From the NCBI RefSeq assembly GCF_013004065.1, contig NZ_CP053084.1, positions 2,046,001-2,110,000 of the forward strand: DNA of 64,000 bases, read 5' to 3'. Below the pieces are notes generated by a model. The model was not told the DNA's origin. It was given only the letters and a program-made list of their open reading frames with translations, and made no database searches. Source of the DNA: Limnobacter sp. SAORIC-580 (GTDB lineage Bacteria > Pseudomonadota > Gammaproteobacteria > Burkholderiales > Burkholderiaceae_B). Below are positions 1 to 8,446 of the stretch, piece by piece. How positions within the stretch are numbered: the stretch's first letter is position 1; every line of letters starts with the position of its first letter. Made by a program: the position numbers and the translations under genes.

Positions 1-263
1 CCCATTTTTACATGGGCTTTTTACCCGGTTTGAAAGCCTTTACTGCCGCCGTACTTGGCGGTATCGGCAACATTTACGGTGCCATGTTGGGCGGCCTGCT
101 TTTAGGCGTTGTCGAAAGCCTGGGGGCTGGTTATCTGGGCCAATTGACCGGTGGTTTTTTGGGCTCGCACTATCAGGATATTTTTGCCTTCGCCGTATTG
201 ATTTTGGTGCTTACTCTTCGGCCATCTGGTCTGTTGGGTGAAAGGGTGTCGGACCGCGCATGA
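1..263 (+). CDS. livH: branched-chain amino acid ABC transporter permease LivH (3' end only)
   Basis: Only the last 87 codons are inside the window; the frame is open from base 3 to the TGA at 261-263, so the start lies outside. The visible part is hydrophobic with two or more membrane segments and the Gly-rich run AVLGGIGNIYGAMLGG that is typical of LivH C-termini. LivH is one of two inner-membrane permeases that form the channel of the high-affinity Leu/Ile/Val uptake system. The stop overlaps the livM start in an ATGA arrangement, and livM, livG and livF follow, which supports the assignment. Substrate could be another hydrophobic amino acid or an amide, since the binding protein is not visible. 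Confidence 0.9.
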   Translation, partial: HFYMGFLPGLKAFTAAVLGGIGNIYGAMLGGLLLGVVESLGAGYLGQLTGGFLGSHYQDIFAFAVLILVLTLRPSGLLGERVSDRA

Positions 264-1333
264 ACAAACTTGCCAACCGCCATCAACAAATTATCGGTTT
301 CCTGCTGGTTGCTGTCGCATTGGCTGCCCTTCCCTGGGTTGCAGGCTTGATTGGCAACAGCTGGGTTCGAATTTTGAACATCGCCTTGCTGTACGTCATG
401 CTTGCGCTGGGGCTCAATATTGTCGTGGGTTTCGCCGGTTTACTCGATCTGGGTTACATCGCCTTTTACGCGGTGGGCGCTTATGTTTATGGTTTGTTGG
501 CATCGCCACACTTAACGGACAATTTTGAAACCATCGCAGCCCTGTTCCCCGATGGCCTGCATCTTTCAATTTGGTTAATGATTCCACTGGGAGCACTAAC
601 CGCTGCGCTATTCGGCGTGTTGCTGGGTGCACCCACCCTTCGGCTACGGGGCGACTATCTCGCCATTGTTACCCTGGGTTTCGGTGAAATCATTCGCCTG
701 TTTTTAAACAATCTGAATGCACCAGTCAATATCACCAACGGCCCCCAAGGCATCAACATGATTGAGCCCGTTCAAATTGCGGGGGTTCGTTTTTCACGCA
801 CTGTCGATTTGTTCGGCATCGAGGTGCCTGCGCTCCACCTTTACTACTATTTGTTTCTGGCGCTTACCCTGCTTATCATCTTGGTGTGTATGCGCCTGCA
901 AAACAGCCGAATCGGCCGCGCATGGACTGCAATACGTGACGACGAAATTGCGGCAAAATCCATGGGAATCAACACCCGCAACATGAAACTGCTGGCCTTT
1001 GCCCTGGGTGCCTCTTTTGGCGGCGTAGCAGGTGCCATGTTCTCTGCATTTCAGGGCTTTGTCAGCCCAGAGTCCTTCGGCCTGATGGAATCAATCATCG
1101 TACTTTGCATGGTGGTACTAGGGGGCATGGGTCACATTCCCGGCGTCATTTTGGGCGCACTTTTACTGGCAGGTTTTCCGGAAATGCTGCGGCAAGTGGT
1201 TACACCCGTTCAAGAGTTTTTATTTGGTACTGTGCTGGTGGATGCAGAAATACTTCGCTCCCTCATCTACGGACTCACCATGGTGCTGGTGATGCTGTAT
1301 CGCCCCAATGGGCTTTGGCCACAACGCAAATGA
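260..1333 (+). CDS. livM: branched-chain amino acid ABC transporter permease LivM
   Basis: This 357-residue protein is the second permease of the Leu/Ile/Val-type ABC importer. It has about ten hydrophobic segments and, around residues 222-240, the cytoplasmic loop with AIRDDEIAAKSMGI that contacts the ATPases in this family. The length is near that of family members without an N-terminal extension. The ATG at 260 overlaps the livH stop by four bases, and its TGA overlaps the livG start by four bases, so translation of the three genes is probably coupled. The C-terminal YRPNGLWPQRK is also typical of LivM. Confidence 0.95.
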   Translation: MNKLANRHQQIIGFLLVAVALAALPWVAGLIGNSWVRILNIALLYVMLALGLNIVVGFAGLLDLGYIAFYAVGAYVYGLLASPHLTDNFETIAALFPDGLHLSIWLMIPLGALTAALFGVLLGAPTLRLRGDYLAIVTLGFGEIIRLFLNNLNAPVNITNGPQGINMIEPVQIAGVRFSRTVDLFGIEVPALHLYYYLFLALTLLIILVCMRLQNSRIGRAWTAIRDDEIAAKSMGINTRNMKLLAFALGASFGGVAGAMFSAFQGFVSPESFGLMESIIVLCMVVLGGMGHIPGVILGALLLAGFPEMLRQVVTPVQEFLFGTVLVDAEILRSLIYGLTMVLVMLYRPNGLWPQRK

Positions 1334-2115
1334 ACGCTCCCTTGTTTAGCGCCTCCAACCTGAGAAAAAGCTTCGGCGGTATTGCTGCCGTGGATGATGT
1401 CAGCCTGTGTATTCAGGCTGGGCAGGTGATCGGGCTGATTGGCCCGAATGGCGCAGGCAAAACCACCTGTTTTAATTTGATCACCGGTTTGTACACACCC
1501 GATGCCGGGCAACTCGCATTCAAGGGCAAGCCCTACAAACCTGCTTCGCCCCACCATGTTGCGCAAATGGGTTTGGCCCGCACCTTTCAAAATATTCGTT
1601 TGTTCAAAAGTATGACAGCGCTTGAAAATGTGGCAGTGGGCATGCACGCCAAAACCAGTCAGGGTGTATTGGGCGCCATACTTCGTACCCCAGCACAACG
1701 CCGCGAGGAAATAAAGGTTCAGAAGCAAGCCATGCATTGGTTACATTACGTGGGCATTGGCGCCTACAGCAATCACCTGGCCGGGCAGCTTTCCTATGGC
1801 GATCAGCGACGCCTTGAAATAGCACGCGCCCTGGCCAGCGAACCCGCCCTGCTTGCCCTGGACGAACCCGCTGCCGGCATGAATGCCACCGAAAAATTAA
1901 AGCTGCGCGAGTTGCTGCTTCAAATTCGACATGATGGCAAATCAATACTGCTGATTGAACACGATGTCAAACTGGTGATGGGTATTTGTGACGAGGTTAC
2001 CGTGCTGGACTATGGCAAAGTAATCGCCCAAGGCACCCCCACACAAGTTCAGCAATCCCCCGCCGTCATTGAAGCTTATCTCGGGGGGCTGCACCATGCT
2101 GAATCCCGTGAGTAA
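1330..2115 (+). CDS. livG: branched-chain amino acid ABC transporter ATPase LivG
   Basis: A 261-residue ATP-binding subunit of the Liv-type importer, acting on the cytoplasmic face. Walker A GPNGAGKT is near residues 38-45, the ABC signature LSYGDQRR near 154 and Walker B LLALDEP near 175, followed by the His of IEHDVK. The open frame extends upstream to 1105 inside livM, but the ATG at 1330 overlaps the livM stop (ATGA) and gives the normal LivG length, so I chose it. LivG normally forms a heterodimer with LivF, encoded next. Confidence 0.95.
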   Translation: MNAPLFSASNLRKSFGGIAAVDDVSLCIQAGQVIGLIGPNGAGKTTCFNLITGLYTPDAGQLAFKGKPYKPASPHHVAQMGLARTFQNIRLFKSMTALENVAVGMHAKTSQGVLGAILRTPAQRREEIKVQKQAMHWLHYVGIGAYSNHLAGQLSYGDQRRLEIARALASEPALLALDEPAAGMNATEKLKLRELLLQIRHDGKSILLIEHDVKLVMGICDEVTVLDYGKVIAQGTPTQVQQSPAVIEAYLGGLHHAESRE

Positions 2116-2848
2116 CAAGATGCTGAACATTCAAGGGCTGACTGTCGCCTACGGCGGAATTCAGGCTGTGAAGGGTTTGAGTTTTCAGGTGCATGCGGGT
2201 GAACTGGTGTGCTTGATTGGCTGCAATGGTGCGGGTAAAACTTCAACCATGAAAGCCATTGCAGGCTTGTTGCCTTTTGAAGCGCATGCAGCAACCTTCA
2301 AAGGTGCAATCGACCTGACTGCCCTGCCTGCGCATGAAAGGCTACCAAACGGCCTGGCTTTGGTACCCGAGGGGCGCGGAATTTTCAGCCGCATGACCGT
2401 GCTTGAAAATCTTGAATTGGGTGCAAATGCGCGCTTGCAAGCTGGTTGCCCACAATCCGAGATTCACGCTGATCTCGAAAAAATGCTGATGCTATTTCCG
2501 CGCATCAAAGAAAGGCTGAAGCAATCCGCCGGGACATTGAGCGGTGGAGAACAACAGATGTTGGCCATGGCACGCGCCCTGATGGGCAAACCCGATTTGC
2601 TGCTGCTGGACGAACCCAGTATGGGATTGGCCCCAATGATGGTCGAAAAAATTTTTGAAGTAATACAACAGGTGCACCGAGATGGCATGACTATCTTGCT
2701 GGTGGAGCAAAATGCGCACATTGCCCTGCAACTGGCCAACCGTGCCTATGTAATGGACTCTGGTTTGATTGATTACGAAGGCAGGGCCTGTGAACTGATC
2801 AACGACCCGAGAATTCGCGAAACTTATTTGGGGCAGGTGTCGCCATAA
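2096..2848 (+). CDS. livF: branched-chain amino acid ABC transporter ATPase LivF
   Basis: A 250-residue ATPase that pairs with LivG. Walker A GCNGAGKTS is near residue 42 (Cys replaces the usual Pro), the signature LSGGEQQM near 148 and Walker B LLLLDEPSMGL near 168, a LivF hallmark. The frame is open from an earlier codon at 2069, but the ATG at 2096 follows a GGGGGG stretch at 2083-2088 that can act as ribosome binding site, so I prefer it. It overlaps the end of livG by 20 bases. It is the last gene of the operon; the next gene runs in the opposite direction. Confidence 0.95.
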   Translation: MLNPVSNKMLNIQGLTVAYGGIQAVKGLSFQVHAGELVCLIGCNGAGKTSTMKAIAGLLPFEAHAATFKGAIDLTALPAHERLPNGLALVPEGRGIFSRMTVLENLELGANARLQAGCPQSEIHADLEKMLMLFPRIKERLKQSAGTLSGGEQQMLAMARALMGKPDLLLLDEPSMGLAPMMVEKIFEVIQQVHRDGMTILLVEQNAHIALQLANRAYVMDSGLIDYEGRACELINDPRIRETYLGQVSP

Positions 2849-2863
2849 AGCGTACTTCGCCTA

Positions 2864-3883
2864 TCAGGCATCTGCCATTGAGGTGAAAGAGTCTGCAAAA
2901 AACTCGTCCTCGGGCAAGCCACACTGAGCGGCGAAATCACGCTGCGCTGACTCAATCACAATGGGCGCACCACAGGCATACACTTGGTGTGCGCTCAAAT
3001 CCGGAAAGTCCTGCATAACCGCCTGGTGCACAAAACCTGTTCGACCCGTCCAGTGACATTCGTCTGTCGCATCAGATAGCACCGGCACAAATTTGAAATT
3101 TGAGTGCTCGCTGGCCCAGAAGATGGGCAAATCCAGCATATACAAATCGGCCTTGGTTCGTGCACCCCAATACAACACAAACTCACGGCTGTTGTTCTTG
3201 AAAAAGGCTTGTTCCAGTAACGATTTAATTGGGGCGAACCCAGTGCCACTGGCGAGCAATACCACGGGTTTTGTGGAATCGTCGCGCAAGAAAAATGTAC
3301 CGAAGGGACCTTCAAAACGCAAAATTTCCCGTTCTTTCATGGTGCTGAATACATGGTCAGTGAACAAGCCACCGGGCATATGCCGAATGTGCAGCTCGAT
3401 CCCGCCTTCCTGATAAGGCGCATTGGCCAGAGAGTAACTGCGGCGCGAACCATCGCGAAGCATGAATTCTATGTACTGCCCAGCATTGAATTGCAACACC
3501 TCATTGGCCGGCAACTGCAACTTGAGAACAGCCACATCGGTCGCAGGTTTCTCGATGCTTTGCAACCGGCAAGGCATTTTCTTGATGGGAATGTCACCCA
3601 AACCGGACAGTTCCCTCACCTTCAATTTCACTGGGCCCAGCGGTTTTGCGCAACAAGTGAGCACCTTCCCCCGCACGCGTTCCTCCTCACTCAGGGCGCG
3701 CGACTGGTAGGTGCCATAATCCACCCGACCTTCGATCAAATCGGCCTTACACGATCCACATGCGCCGTCTTTGCAGCCATATGGCAAAATGACATTTGCG
3801 CGCAGTGCCGCTGACAACAAAGTATCGTCGGCCTCGCATTCAAACTGTTTTTGACTGGGAAGAATTTCTACGTTGTGAATCAT
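2864..3883 (-). CDS. 2Fe-2S ferredoxin-type NAD(P)H oxidoreductase
   Basis: A 339-residue flavoprotein with an N-terminal plant-type ferredoxin domain (Cys37, Cys42, Cys45 and Cys77 or 78), then a ferredoxin-reductase module with the FAD motif RSYS at 148-151 and the NAD(P) motif GTGFAP at 213-218. Such proteins pass electrons from NAD(P)H through FAD to the iron-sulphur cluster and on to an oxygenase or other acceptor. The best match by memory is the group usually labelled CDP-6-deoxy-delta-3,4-glucoseen reductase in Burkholderiales, but no sugar genes are nearby, so that label is probably not functional. ATG 3883 follows GGAAAG; a TTG lies one codon upstream. The partner is unknown. Confidence 0.85.
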   Translation of the reverse strand: MIHNVEILPSQKQFECEADDTLLSAALRANVILPYGCKDGACGSCKADLIEGRVDYGTYQSRALSEEERVRGKVLTCCAKPLGPVKLKVRELSGLGDIPIKKMPCRLQSIEKPATDVAVLKLQLPANEVLQFNAGQYIEFMLRDGSRRSYSLANAPYQEGGIELHIRHMPGGLFTDHVFSTMKEREILRFEGPFGTFFLRDDSTKPVVLLASGTGFAPIKSLLEQAFFKNNSREFVLYWGARTKADLYMLDLPIFWASEHSNFKFVPVLSDATDECHWTGRTGFVHQAVMQDFPDLSAHQVYACGAPIVIESAQRDFAAQCGLPEDEFFADSFTSMADA

Positions 3884-3937
3884 CAAACTACTTTCCGTGA
3901 CATCGACAAACCCGGCGGGCTATTTTTCAAACGCAGT

Positions 3938-4837
3938 TTGCCCCGGCGCTTTCGGCAAAGCAATATAAGCGTTGCGGGCTGCGGGCAAGTGGGCTTGGTC
4001 TTGTTACAAACCTTTCCAGATCAACATTTTACAGCGACTTATCGCCCTGGGGCGGATACCGCAGCAAAGCGCGCTGCCATCTTGGTACACAACGCTCGGC
4101 CACTGGCCATTGATTTGAATTCGAAGAGCGACCTGTTGCGCCTAATTTCAATGGGTCACCGAATCATCTGGATGGCGCCGCCCGACTCATCCGTAAACAC
4201 TGACAACACACTGAAAAAACTGGTGCTGTGGGCAGCCACAAGGGCCAGGGCTCACGGTAAACCTGCACCGCGAATCAGCTATGTGTCCACCACCGGCGTT
4301 TATGGCAATGCGCAAGGGCAATGGATTAATGAATACACACCACTGAATGCCCAATCAGAAAGGGCCATACGCCGTGCTCATGCAGAAACCCACCTGCGTT
4401 TGGGTTTAAAACATGGTGTGCATGTGCACCTGCTGCGTGCGCCCGGCATATACGGCGATAACCGACTGCCAATTGACCGCATCAAAAACCGCACACCCGC
4501 CTTGCTGCCTGATGAAGATGCGTGGTCAAACCACATTCATGAACTCGATTTGGGCCGTTTAAGCCGATGGGTCAATTACAAAGGCGGTGCCTTTGAGGTG
4601 CTGAACGCCTGCGACGCAAAACCCAGCAAAATGGGAGACTACTTTGACCTGGTGGCCGATGCTTACCAGCTTCCTCGCCCTCCCCGCTTTTCTCGGGAAG
4701 AGGTGAAACAAATGGTGAGTCCCATGATGTGGAGTTTCATGTCGGAATCGCGGCGTATTGAATCTTTGAACCAGAAAAAACTGGGATTTCGTCTTCGCTA
4801 TCCCAGCGTTGCTGATTTTTTAGCCGATAAAGATTGA
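3938..4837 (+). CDS. NAD-dependent epimerase/dehydratase-like (SDR family) protein
   Basis: An extended-SDR-like protein of about 299 residues. The dinucleotide-binding motif is AGCGQVG at the N-terminus, followed by STTGVYGN (Ser/Thr of the active site region) and an LRAPGIYGDNR segment; the usual YxxxK is replaced by less clear residues. This resembles the YeeZ-type group. The start is uncertain: the frame is open to a TTG at 3851 that would overlap the divergent reductase gene, whereas TTG 3938 places the Rossmann motif at the usual N-terminal position. Neither has a strong ribosome binding site. Substrate is unknown. Confidence 0.75.
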   Translation: MPRRFRQSNISVAGCGQVGLVLLQTFPDQHFTATYRPGADTAAKRAAILVHNARPLAIDLNSKSDLLRLISMGHRIIWMAPPDSSVNTDNTLKKLVLWAATRARAHGKPAPRISYVSTTGVYGNAQGQWINEYTPLNAQSERAIRRAHAETHLRLGLKHGVHVHLLRAPGIYGDNRLPIDRIKNRTPALLPDEDAWSNHIHELDLGRLSRWVNYKGGAFEVLNACDAKPSKMGDYFDLVADAYQLPRPPRFSREEVKQMVSPMMWSFMSESRRIESLNQKKLGFRLRYPSVADFLADKD

Positions 4838-4856
4838 TCCAATACGGACCGCTCGT

Positions 4857-5132
4857 TCAGGCAAACATTTTGTCGATGTTTTTGTCGATTTCCGCTTGAA
4901 TCTTTCCCTTGAATGCTTTCAGCATGAAGCCCAGGGAAATATCGACAGTGACGTCTTTGTCAGTCACGTCCAGCTTGCCCTTCACACCTGAACGCGTGAA
5001 ATTGAGGGTATTGCCTTGCCATTGACTATCCAGCTGGAATTCTTTTTGAAGTTGGTCTGCCAGTTTTTGCGCAGTTTGCTTGGCTTCTTCCAGGGTCAAA
5101 TTGTGTGCTTTGCGGGCATGAATATCAGACAT
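4857..5132 (-). CDS. polyhydroxyalkanoic acid system family protein
   Basis: A 91-residue soluble protein. The sequence starts MSDIHARKAHNLTLEEAK and ends in an amphipathic GKIQAEIDKNIDKMF segment; this matches the small family annotated as polyhydroxyalkanoic acid system protein (PF09650), which is found in PHA-producing proteobacteria and thought to be granule associated. ATG 5132 is preceded by AAGAGTGAG. The presence of phaZ 3.3 kb away agrees with a PHA-storing host. Biochemical role is not known to me. Confidence 0.85.
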   Translation of the reverse strand: MSDIHARKAHNLTLEEAKQTAQKLADQLQKEFQLDSQWQGNTLNFTRSGVKGKLDVTDKDVTVDISLGFMLKAFKGKIQAEIDKNIDKMFA

Positions 5133-5182
5133 GTTGGCTCACTCTTAAAGGTGTTATGCCTGCATATTAACCCAGCCACGGT

Positions 5183-6310
5183 TTACACGGTAGAGAACCA
5201 AAAATCGAAAGCCATTTTAGAAGAAGGTGTCAGGTCATTTTCAAAACCCACCACACGCTTGGCAAAACGCATTTGGGAATCAATAATGCGCTTGAAAATC
5301 CGACTGTTGGCTGATTCGCGCGCAATAATTTTGCGCCACGCAGTCAGCTGTGCCTTCAAAATATCGTCCGGGGTGACGTAATAACGAACACCCTGCTTGC
5401 GGCGCATTTCCTCATAATCGGTTGAAAACCGGTCAGAGGCCTTCCAGCTTAAATCTGCAGAAGAAGCCTGCAAGGCATATCGAATAATCGAGCGCAGGGC
5501 AAAAGGCAAGCTGTCAAAACGCTGCTTGTTGAAAATAACTTCAAATACTTCGCTGCTTTGGTGAAAGCTGCGAATCATGCATACCGACGACACACTGGGA
5601 AAACCCAAGGCACGATCGGAACTGGGGTTGTTAAACTCCGCCGCATCAATCAGGCCTTTGTCCAGCCAAGGCACAATATCGGCGGGCTGCAAGGCTGTGG
5701 TGGTTAAGCCAAGTTCCTTGAACACTTCAGCGGCCAAACCCACGGCCCGAAAACGCATCTTGTCGAGGTCTTTGATGCTCTCGATCCGATTCTTGAACCA
5801 GCCCAAAGGCTGGGGTGTCAATGGCCCGTACATGAAGCCTTGAATATTCAAGTTCATTTCTTTTTGAACCAGTTCGTCATAGAGCTGTTGACCACCGCCG
5901 TACTGAAACCACGCCAGAATCTGGTTCGAGCTCATGCCAAAACTGGGGCCGCTGCCGAACAGGGAAAAGGCAGCGTGGCGATCATGCCAATAAGTTGGAA
6001 CTCCATGACCACCGTCAAGCTGCCCTTTGTGCACAGCATTCTGAATACCGAAAGCTTTCACAATGCTGTTGGTGGGGTACACATCAATGCGCAACTCGCC
6101 GCCCGACATGTCGTTCACCTTCTTTGCGAAATCCTGGGCAAACTCATTGAAAATGTCTTTGGTGGGCCAAGTACTTTGAAACTTGAAGACGACAGGTTTT
6201 GCGGTTTTAACGAGCGATGCAGACTGGGAAGCCGCAGGAGTGGCTATCGCACCAGCCGCTCCTGCAGCCAAAGCTTTTTGTACAAAGCGCCGCCGGGAAT
6301 CGTCGCGCAT
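5183..6310 (-). CDS. TRAP transporter substrate-binding protein, DctP family
   Basis: A 375-residue periplasmic binding protein. The N-terminus has a twin-arginine signal (DSRRRFVQK, then an Ala-rich hydrophobic stretch ending near ATPAASQS), so export is probably through Tat. The body shows the DctP features QNAVHKGQLDGGHG and RFRAVGLAAEVFKELG with the substrate-binding Arg. Length and the segment FMYGPLTPQPLGW recall the subgroup that binds 2-oxo acids or lactate. It begins 2 bases after the LUD gene, so both are probably one transcript. The membrane subunits DctQ and DctM are not in the window. Confidence 0.88.
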   Translation of the reverse strand: MRDDSRRRFVQKALAAGAAGAIATPAASQSASLVKTAKPVVFKFQSTWPTKDIFNEFAQDFAKKVNDMSGGELRIDVYPTNSIVKAFGIQNAVHKGQLDGGHGVPTYWHDRHAAFSLFGSGPSFGMSSNQILAWFQYGGGQQLYDELVQKEMNLNIQGFMYGPLTPQPLGWFKNRIESIKDLDKMRFRAVGLAAEVFKELGLTTTALQPADIVPWLDKGLIDAAEFNNPSSDRALGFPSVSSVCMIRSFHQSSEVFEVIFNKQRFDSLPFALRSIIRYALQASSADLSWKASDRFSTDYEEMRRKQGVRYYVTPDDILKAQLTAWRKIIARESANSRIFKRIIDSQMRFAKRVVGFENDLTPSSKMAFDFWFSTV

Positions 6311-6312
6311 GC

Positions 6313-7032
6313 TTATTTGCCGACCAGAATCAAATGCACCCTGTAAGGGCCATGTGCACCCAACACAATGGTTTGTTCGATGTCGGCAGTGCGTGACGGG
6401 CCAGATACAAAATTCAATGCTCTCGGCATAATCCGCCCTTCTTTTCGTAGCATTTCAAATGCGTCTTCCATGGTGTGTACCACTTGCTCTTCCCGAACAA
6501 TCGCAATGTGAGTTTCAGGCAGCAAGTGCGTGCTGGCAGGTTCGTCGGTTTTGCTGGCAAAAACCAGGGTTCCGGTTTCCGCCACCGCGCACGCCACAGC
6601 GCTGATACCGATCAGATCATCGCCTGTCGGGGCACCCAAACGCGCCTCATGCGGCAACACGGACCAGTCCAACTGATTCAACGACGGCCAAATAGCCACA
6701 GTGCCGTTCAATTCATTCTCGGCAAGAAAGGCCGCACAGGCTTGGGCCACCTCCGCAGTCGACTTCACCCGTTGAACAGTGCAAAGCATCGCCCGGGATT
6801 TCTCCTCAAACAAAGCCACCACGTTCTCAACCGGGCTTGGTGCAGGTCCTCGGGTTTTCCTGGCCAGATACCCCTTGGCCAGGGTCATCTCGTTCTCGTG
6901 CATGGTGACAGGCCGGGACTGGAGGCTGCGAATCCGGCTCAGAATTTCTGAACGAGCCGCGGTGGTATCCAGGTCGTCGTCGTTGAAAGATTGGCTCAAA
7001 GTGCACCCTAGGCAGATATTCGTAGTAATCAT
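6313..7032 (-). CDS. LUD-domain protein, lactate utilization LutC/YkgG family
   Basis: A cytoplasmic LUD-domain protein of 239 residues from the ATG at 7032. Recognisable parts are AARSEILSRIR near the N-terminus, the Ala/Glu-rich middle and the block VACAVAETGTLVFAS followed by LLPETHIAIVREEQVV, characteristic of LutC/YkgG. In the LutABC system this subunit supports oxidation of L-lactate to pyruvate; LutA and LutB are not seen here. A TTG at 7000 preceded by AGGGTG would give a more usual length of 228 residues; the ATG at 7032 has no clear ribosome site. Coupling with a TRAP binding protein suggests a 2-hydroxy or 2-oxo acid substrate. Confidence 0.85.
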   Translation of the reverse strand: MITTNICLGCTLSQSFNDDDLDTTAARSEILSRIRSLQSRPVTMHENEMTLAKGYLARKTRGPAPSPVENVVALFEEKSRAMLCTVQRVKSTAEVAQACAAFLAENELNGTVAIWPSLNQLDWSVLPHEARLGAPTGDDLIGISAVACAVAETGTLVFASKTDEPASTHLLPETHIAIVREEQVVHTMEDAFEMLRKEGRIMPRALNFVSGPSRTADIEQTIVLGAHGPYRVHLILVGK

Positions 7033-7166
7033 TATAGAAAAACCACGCCACTGTCGCCCCTAGGGTATGCCCCATGCCAGTTGGTGAATTCGAGCGGAGA
7101 TTCAGGTGCAATGCAGTCCAATCGATTACAATGTCTCGTTATCTTGTCTAGCCAATCATTTTCACC

Positions 7167-7490
7167 ATGACACACGTAGTTACCGAGTCTTGCATCAAGT
7201 GCAAATACACCGATTGTGTGGACGTATGCCCAGTCGACTGTTTTCGCGAAGGCCCCAATTTTTTGGTAATCGATCCAGACGAGTGTATCGACTGCGCCGT
7301 TTGCATTCCTGAATGCCCCGTCAACGCGATTTATGCCGAAGAAGATGTACCTGCCGACCAAGTGAAATTCATCGACATGAACGTGGAACTGGCCAAAGAT
7401 TGGCCAAGCATTACCCGCATGAAGGCGCATCTGCCCGATGCCGATGACTGGAAAGATGTGAAAGACAAGCTGCAATACCTTGAGAAGTAA
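7167..7490 (+). CDS. fdxA: 7Fe ferredoxin FdxA
   Basis: A 107-residue ferredoxin that carries one 3Fe-4S and one 4Fe-4S cluster. Cysteines at 9, 12, 17, 21 and 25 in [17 protein letters not shown] and at 40, 43, 46 and 50 in [12 protein letters not shown] follow the Azotobacter FdI pattern, and the C-terminal half ([12 protein letters not shown] onward) is the long tail typical of the FdxA type. It is a small cytoplasmic electron carrier. The gene for ferredoxin-NADP reductase starts 33 bases downstream, so the two probably act as a redox pair. A 134-base divergent gap separates it from the LUD gene. Confidence 0.95.
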   Translation: MTHVVTESCIKCKYTDCVDVCPVDCFREGPNFLVIDPDECIDCAVCIPECPVNAIYAEEDVPADQVKFIDMNVELAKDWPSITRMKAHLPDADDWKDVKDKLQYLEK

Positions 7491-7523
7491 TCGGCTCCAA
7501 GGTAGTACCCATCGAGTAGCACC

Positions 7524-8330
7524 ATGAGTGAAGTTGAAGACAAATACACCCGGGAAACAATTACCAGCTTACGAGTCTGGGTACCGGGCAAATTGTTTTC
7601 CTTCACTTGTACCCGCCCAACTGGCTTTCGCTTCACCGCGGGCCAATTTGCAAGGCTGGGTGTTGACAACACCCTGCAACTGCCCGCTGAGCCAGAAATT
7701 ATCTGGCGTGCCTATTCCATGGTTTCCGGTCCGTTTGACGAACATCTCGAGTTTTTCTCGATTGTCGTACCCAACGGGGCTTTCACCAGTCACCTAAGCC
7801 AGCTGAAGGTGGGGTCTCCCATCTACATCGACAAAACCAACTTCGGCTTTCTCACCACCGCCCGCTTTGAAACCGGCAAAGATCTCTGGTTGTTGGGCTC
7901 GGGCACAGGTCTGGCACCGTTTCTCTCGATCCTTCATGACCCTCACACTTGGGAACAGTTTGAAAACATCGTGCTGGTGCACAGTGCCCGCACAGCTGAG
8001 GAACTGGTTTACCAAGACATGATCAACGGGTTTGTTGAACATCCCGTGTTTAGCGAATTAATCGAGAACGTCAAAAAACGATTTGTTTACGTACCTGTGG
8101 TCACCCGCGAGAAGATACCGAATTGCCTGGATGAACGGATTACCGCACTACTGGAACAAGGCATCCTGGCCAAACACACAGGCTTACCCATGAATGTTGA
8201 ACGCAGTCGATTCATGATTTGCGGCAACCCCGAGATGGTTACTGACATACGCAAGGTACTGAAATCAAAAGGCTATTCACCAGCAAGACGAAACACCCCA
8301 GGTGAAATCGCGGTTGAAAACTATTGGTGA
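7524..8330 (+). CDS. fpr: ferredoxin--NADP(+) reductase
   Basis: A 268-residue bacterial-type FNR with no ferredoxin domain. The FAD motif is RAYSMVSGP near residue 73 and the NADP motif LLGSGTGLAPFLS near 126-138; the C-terminus ends in VENYW, and a terminal aromatic residue is usual in this subclass. It exchanges electrons between NADPH and ferredoxin or flavodoxin, often under oxidative stress. Position directly behind fdxA supports the role. ATG 7524 is preceded by the weak site GAGTAGCACC. Confidence 0.95.
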   Translation: MSEVEDKYTRETITSLRVWVPGKLFSFTCTRPTGFRFTAGQFARLGVDNTLQLPAEPEIIWRAYSMVSGPFDEHLEFFSIVVPNGAFTSHLSQLKVGSPIYIDKTNFGFLTTARFETGKDLWLLGSGTGLAPFLSILHDPHTWEQFENIVLVHSARTAEELVYQDMINGFVEHPVFSELIENVKKRFVYVPVVTREKIPNCLDERITALLEQGILAKHTGLPMNVERSRFMICGNPEMVTDIRKVLKSKGYSPARRNTPGEIAVENYW

Positions 8331-8344
8331 TCGAAGAATCATTC

Positions 8345-8370
8345 AAACATGTTGCGTTGCAGCAATGTTT
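8345..8370. promoter_or_regulatory. imperfect inverted repeat upstream of phaZ
   Basis: AAACATGTTGC at 8345-8355 faces GCAATGTTT at 8362-8370 with one bulged base. It lies in the 116-base gap before phaZ, so it may be an operator. PHA metabolism in related bacteria is controlled by PhaR, whose sites are also GCA/TGC-rich, but I cannot claim a match. Confidence 0.35.
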
Positions 8371-8446
8371 GCAAGATAATCGTCAGGAACCTGACACATA
8401 ATTGTCAAATCAAGACAATCGCCTAATAAAGCCGGAGGCACTTTCA

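Noticed and set aside
8345..8370. PhaR operator upstream of phaZ
   Set aside because: The repeat is imperfect and I cannot confirm agreement with a known PhaR site, so it is listed only as an inverted repeat.
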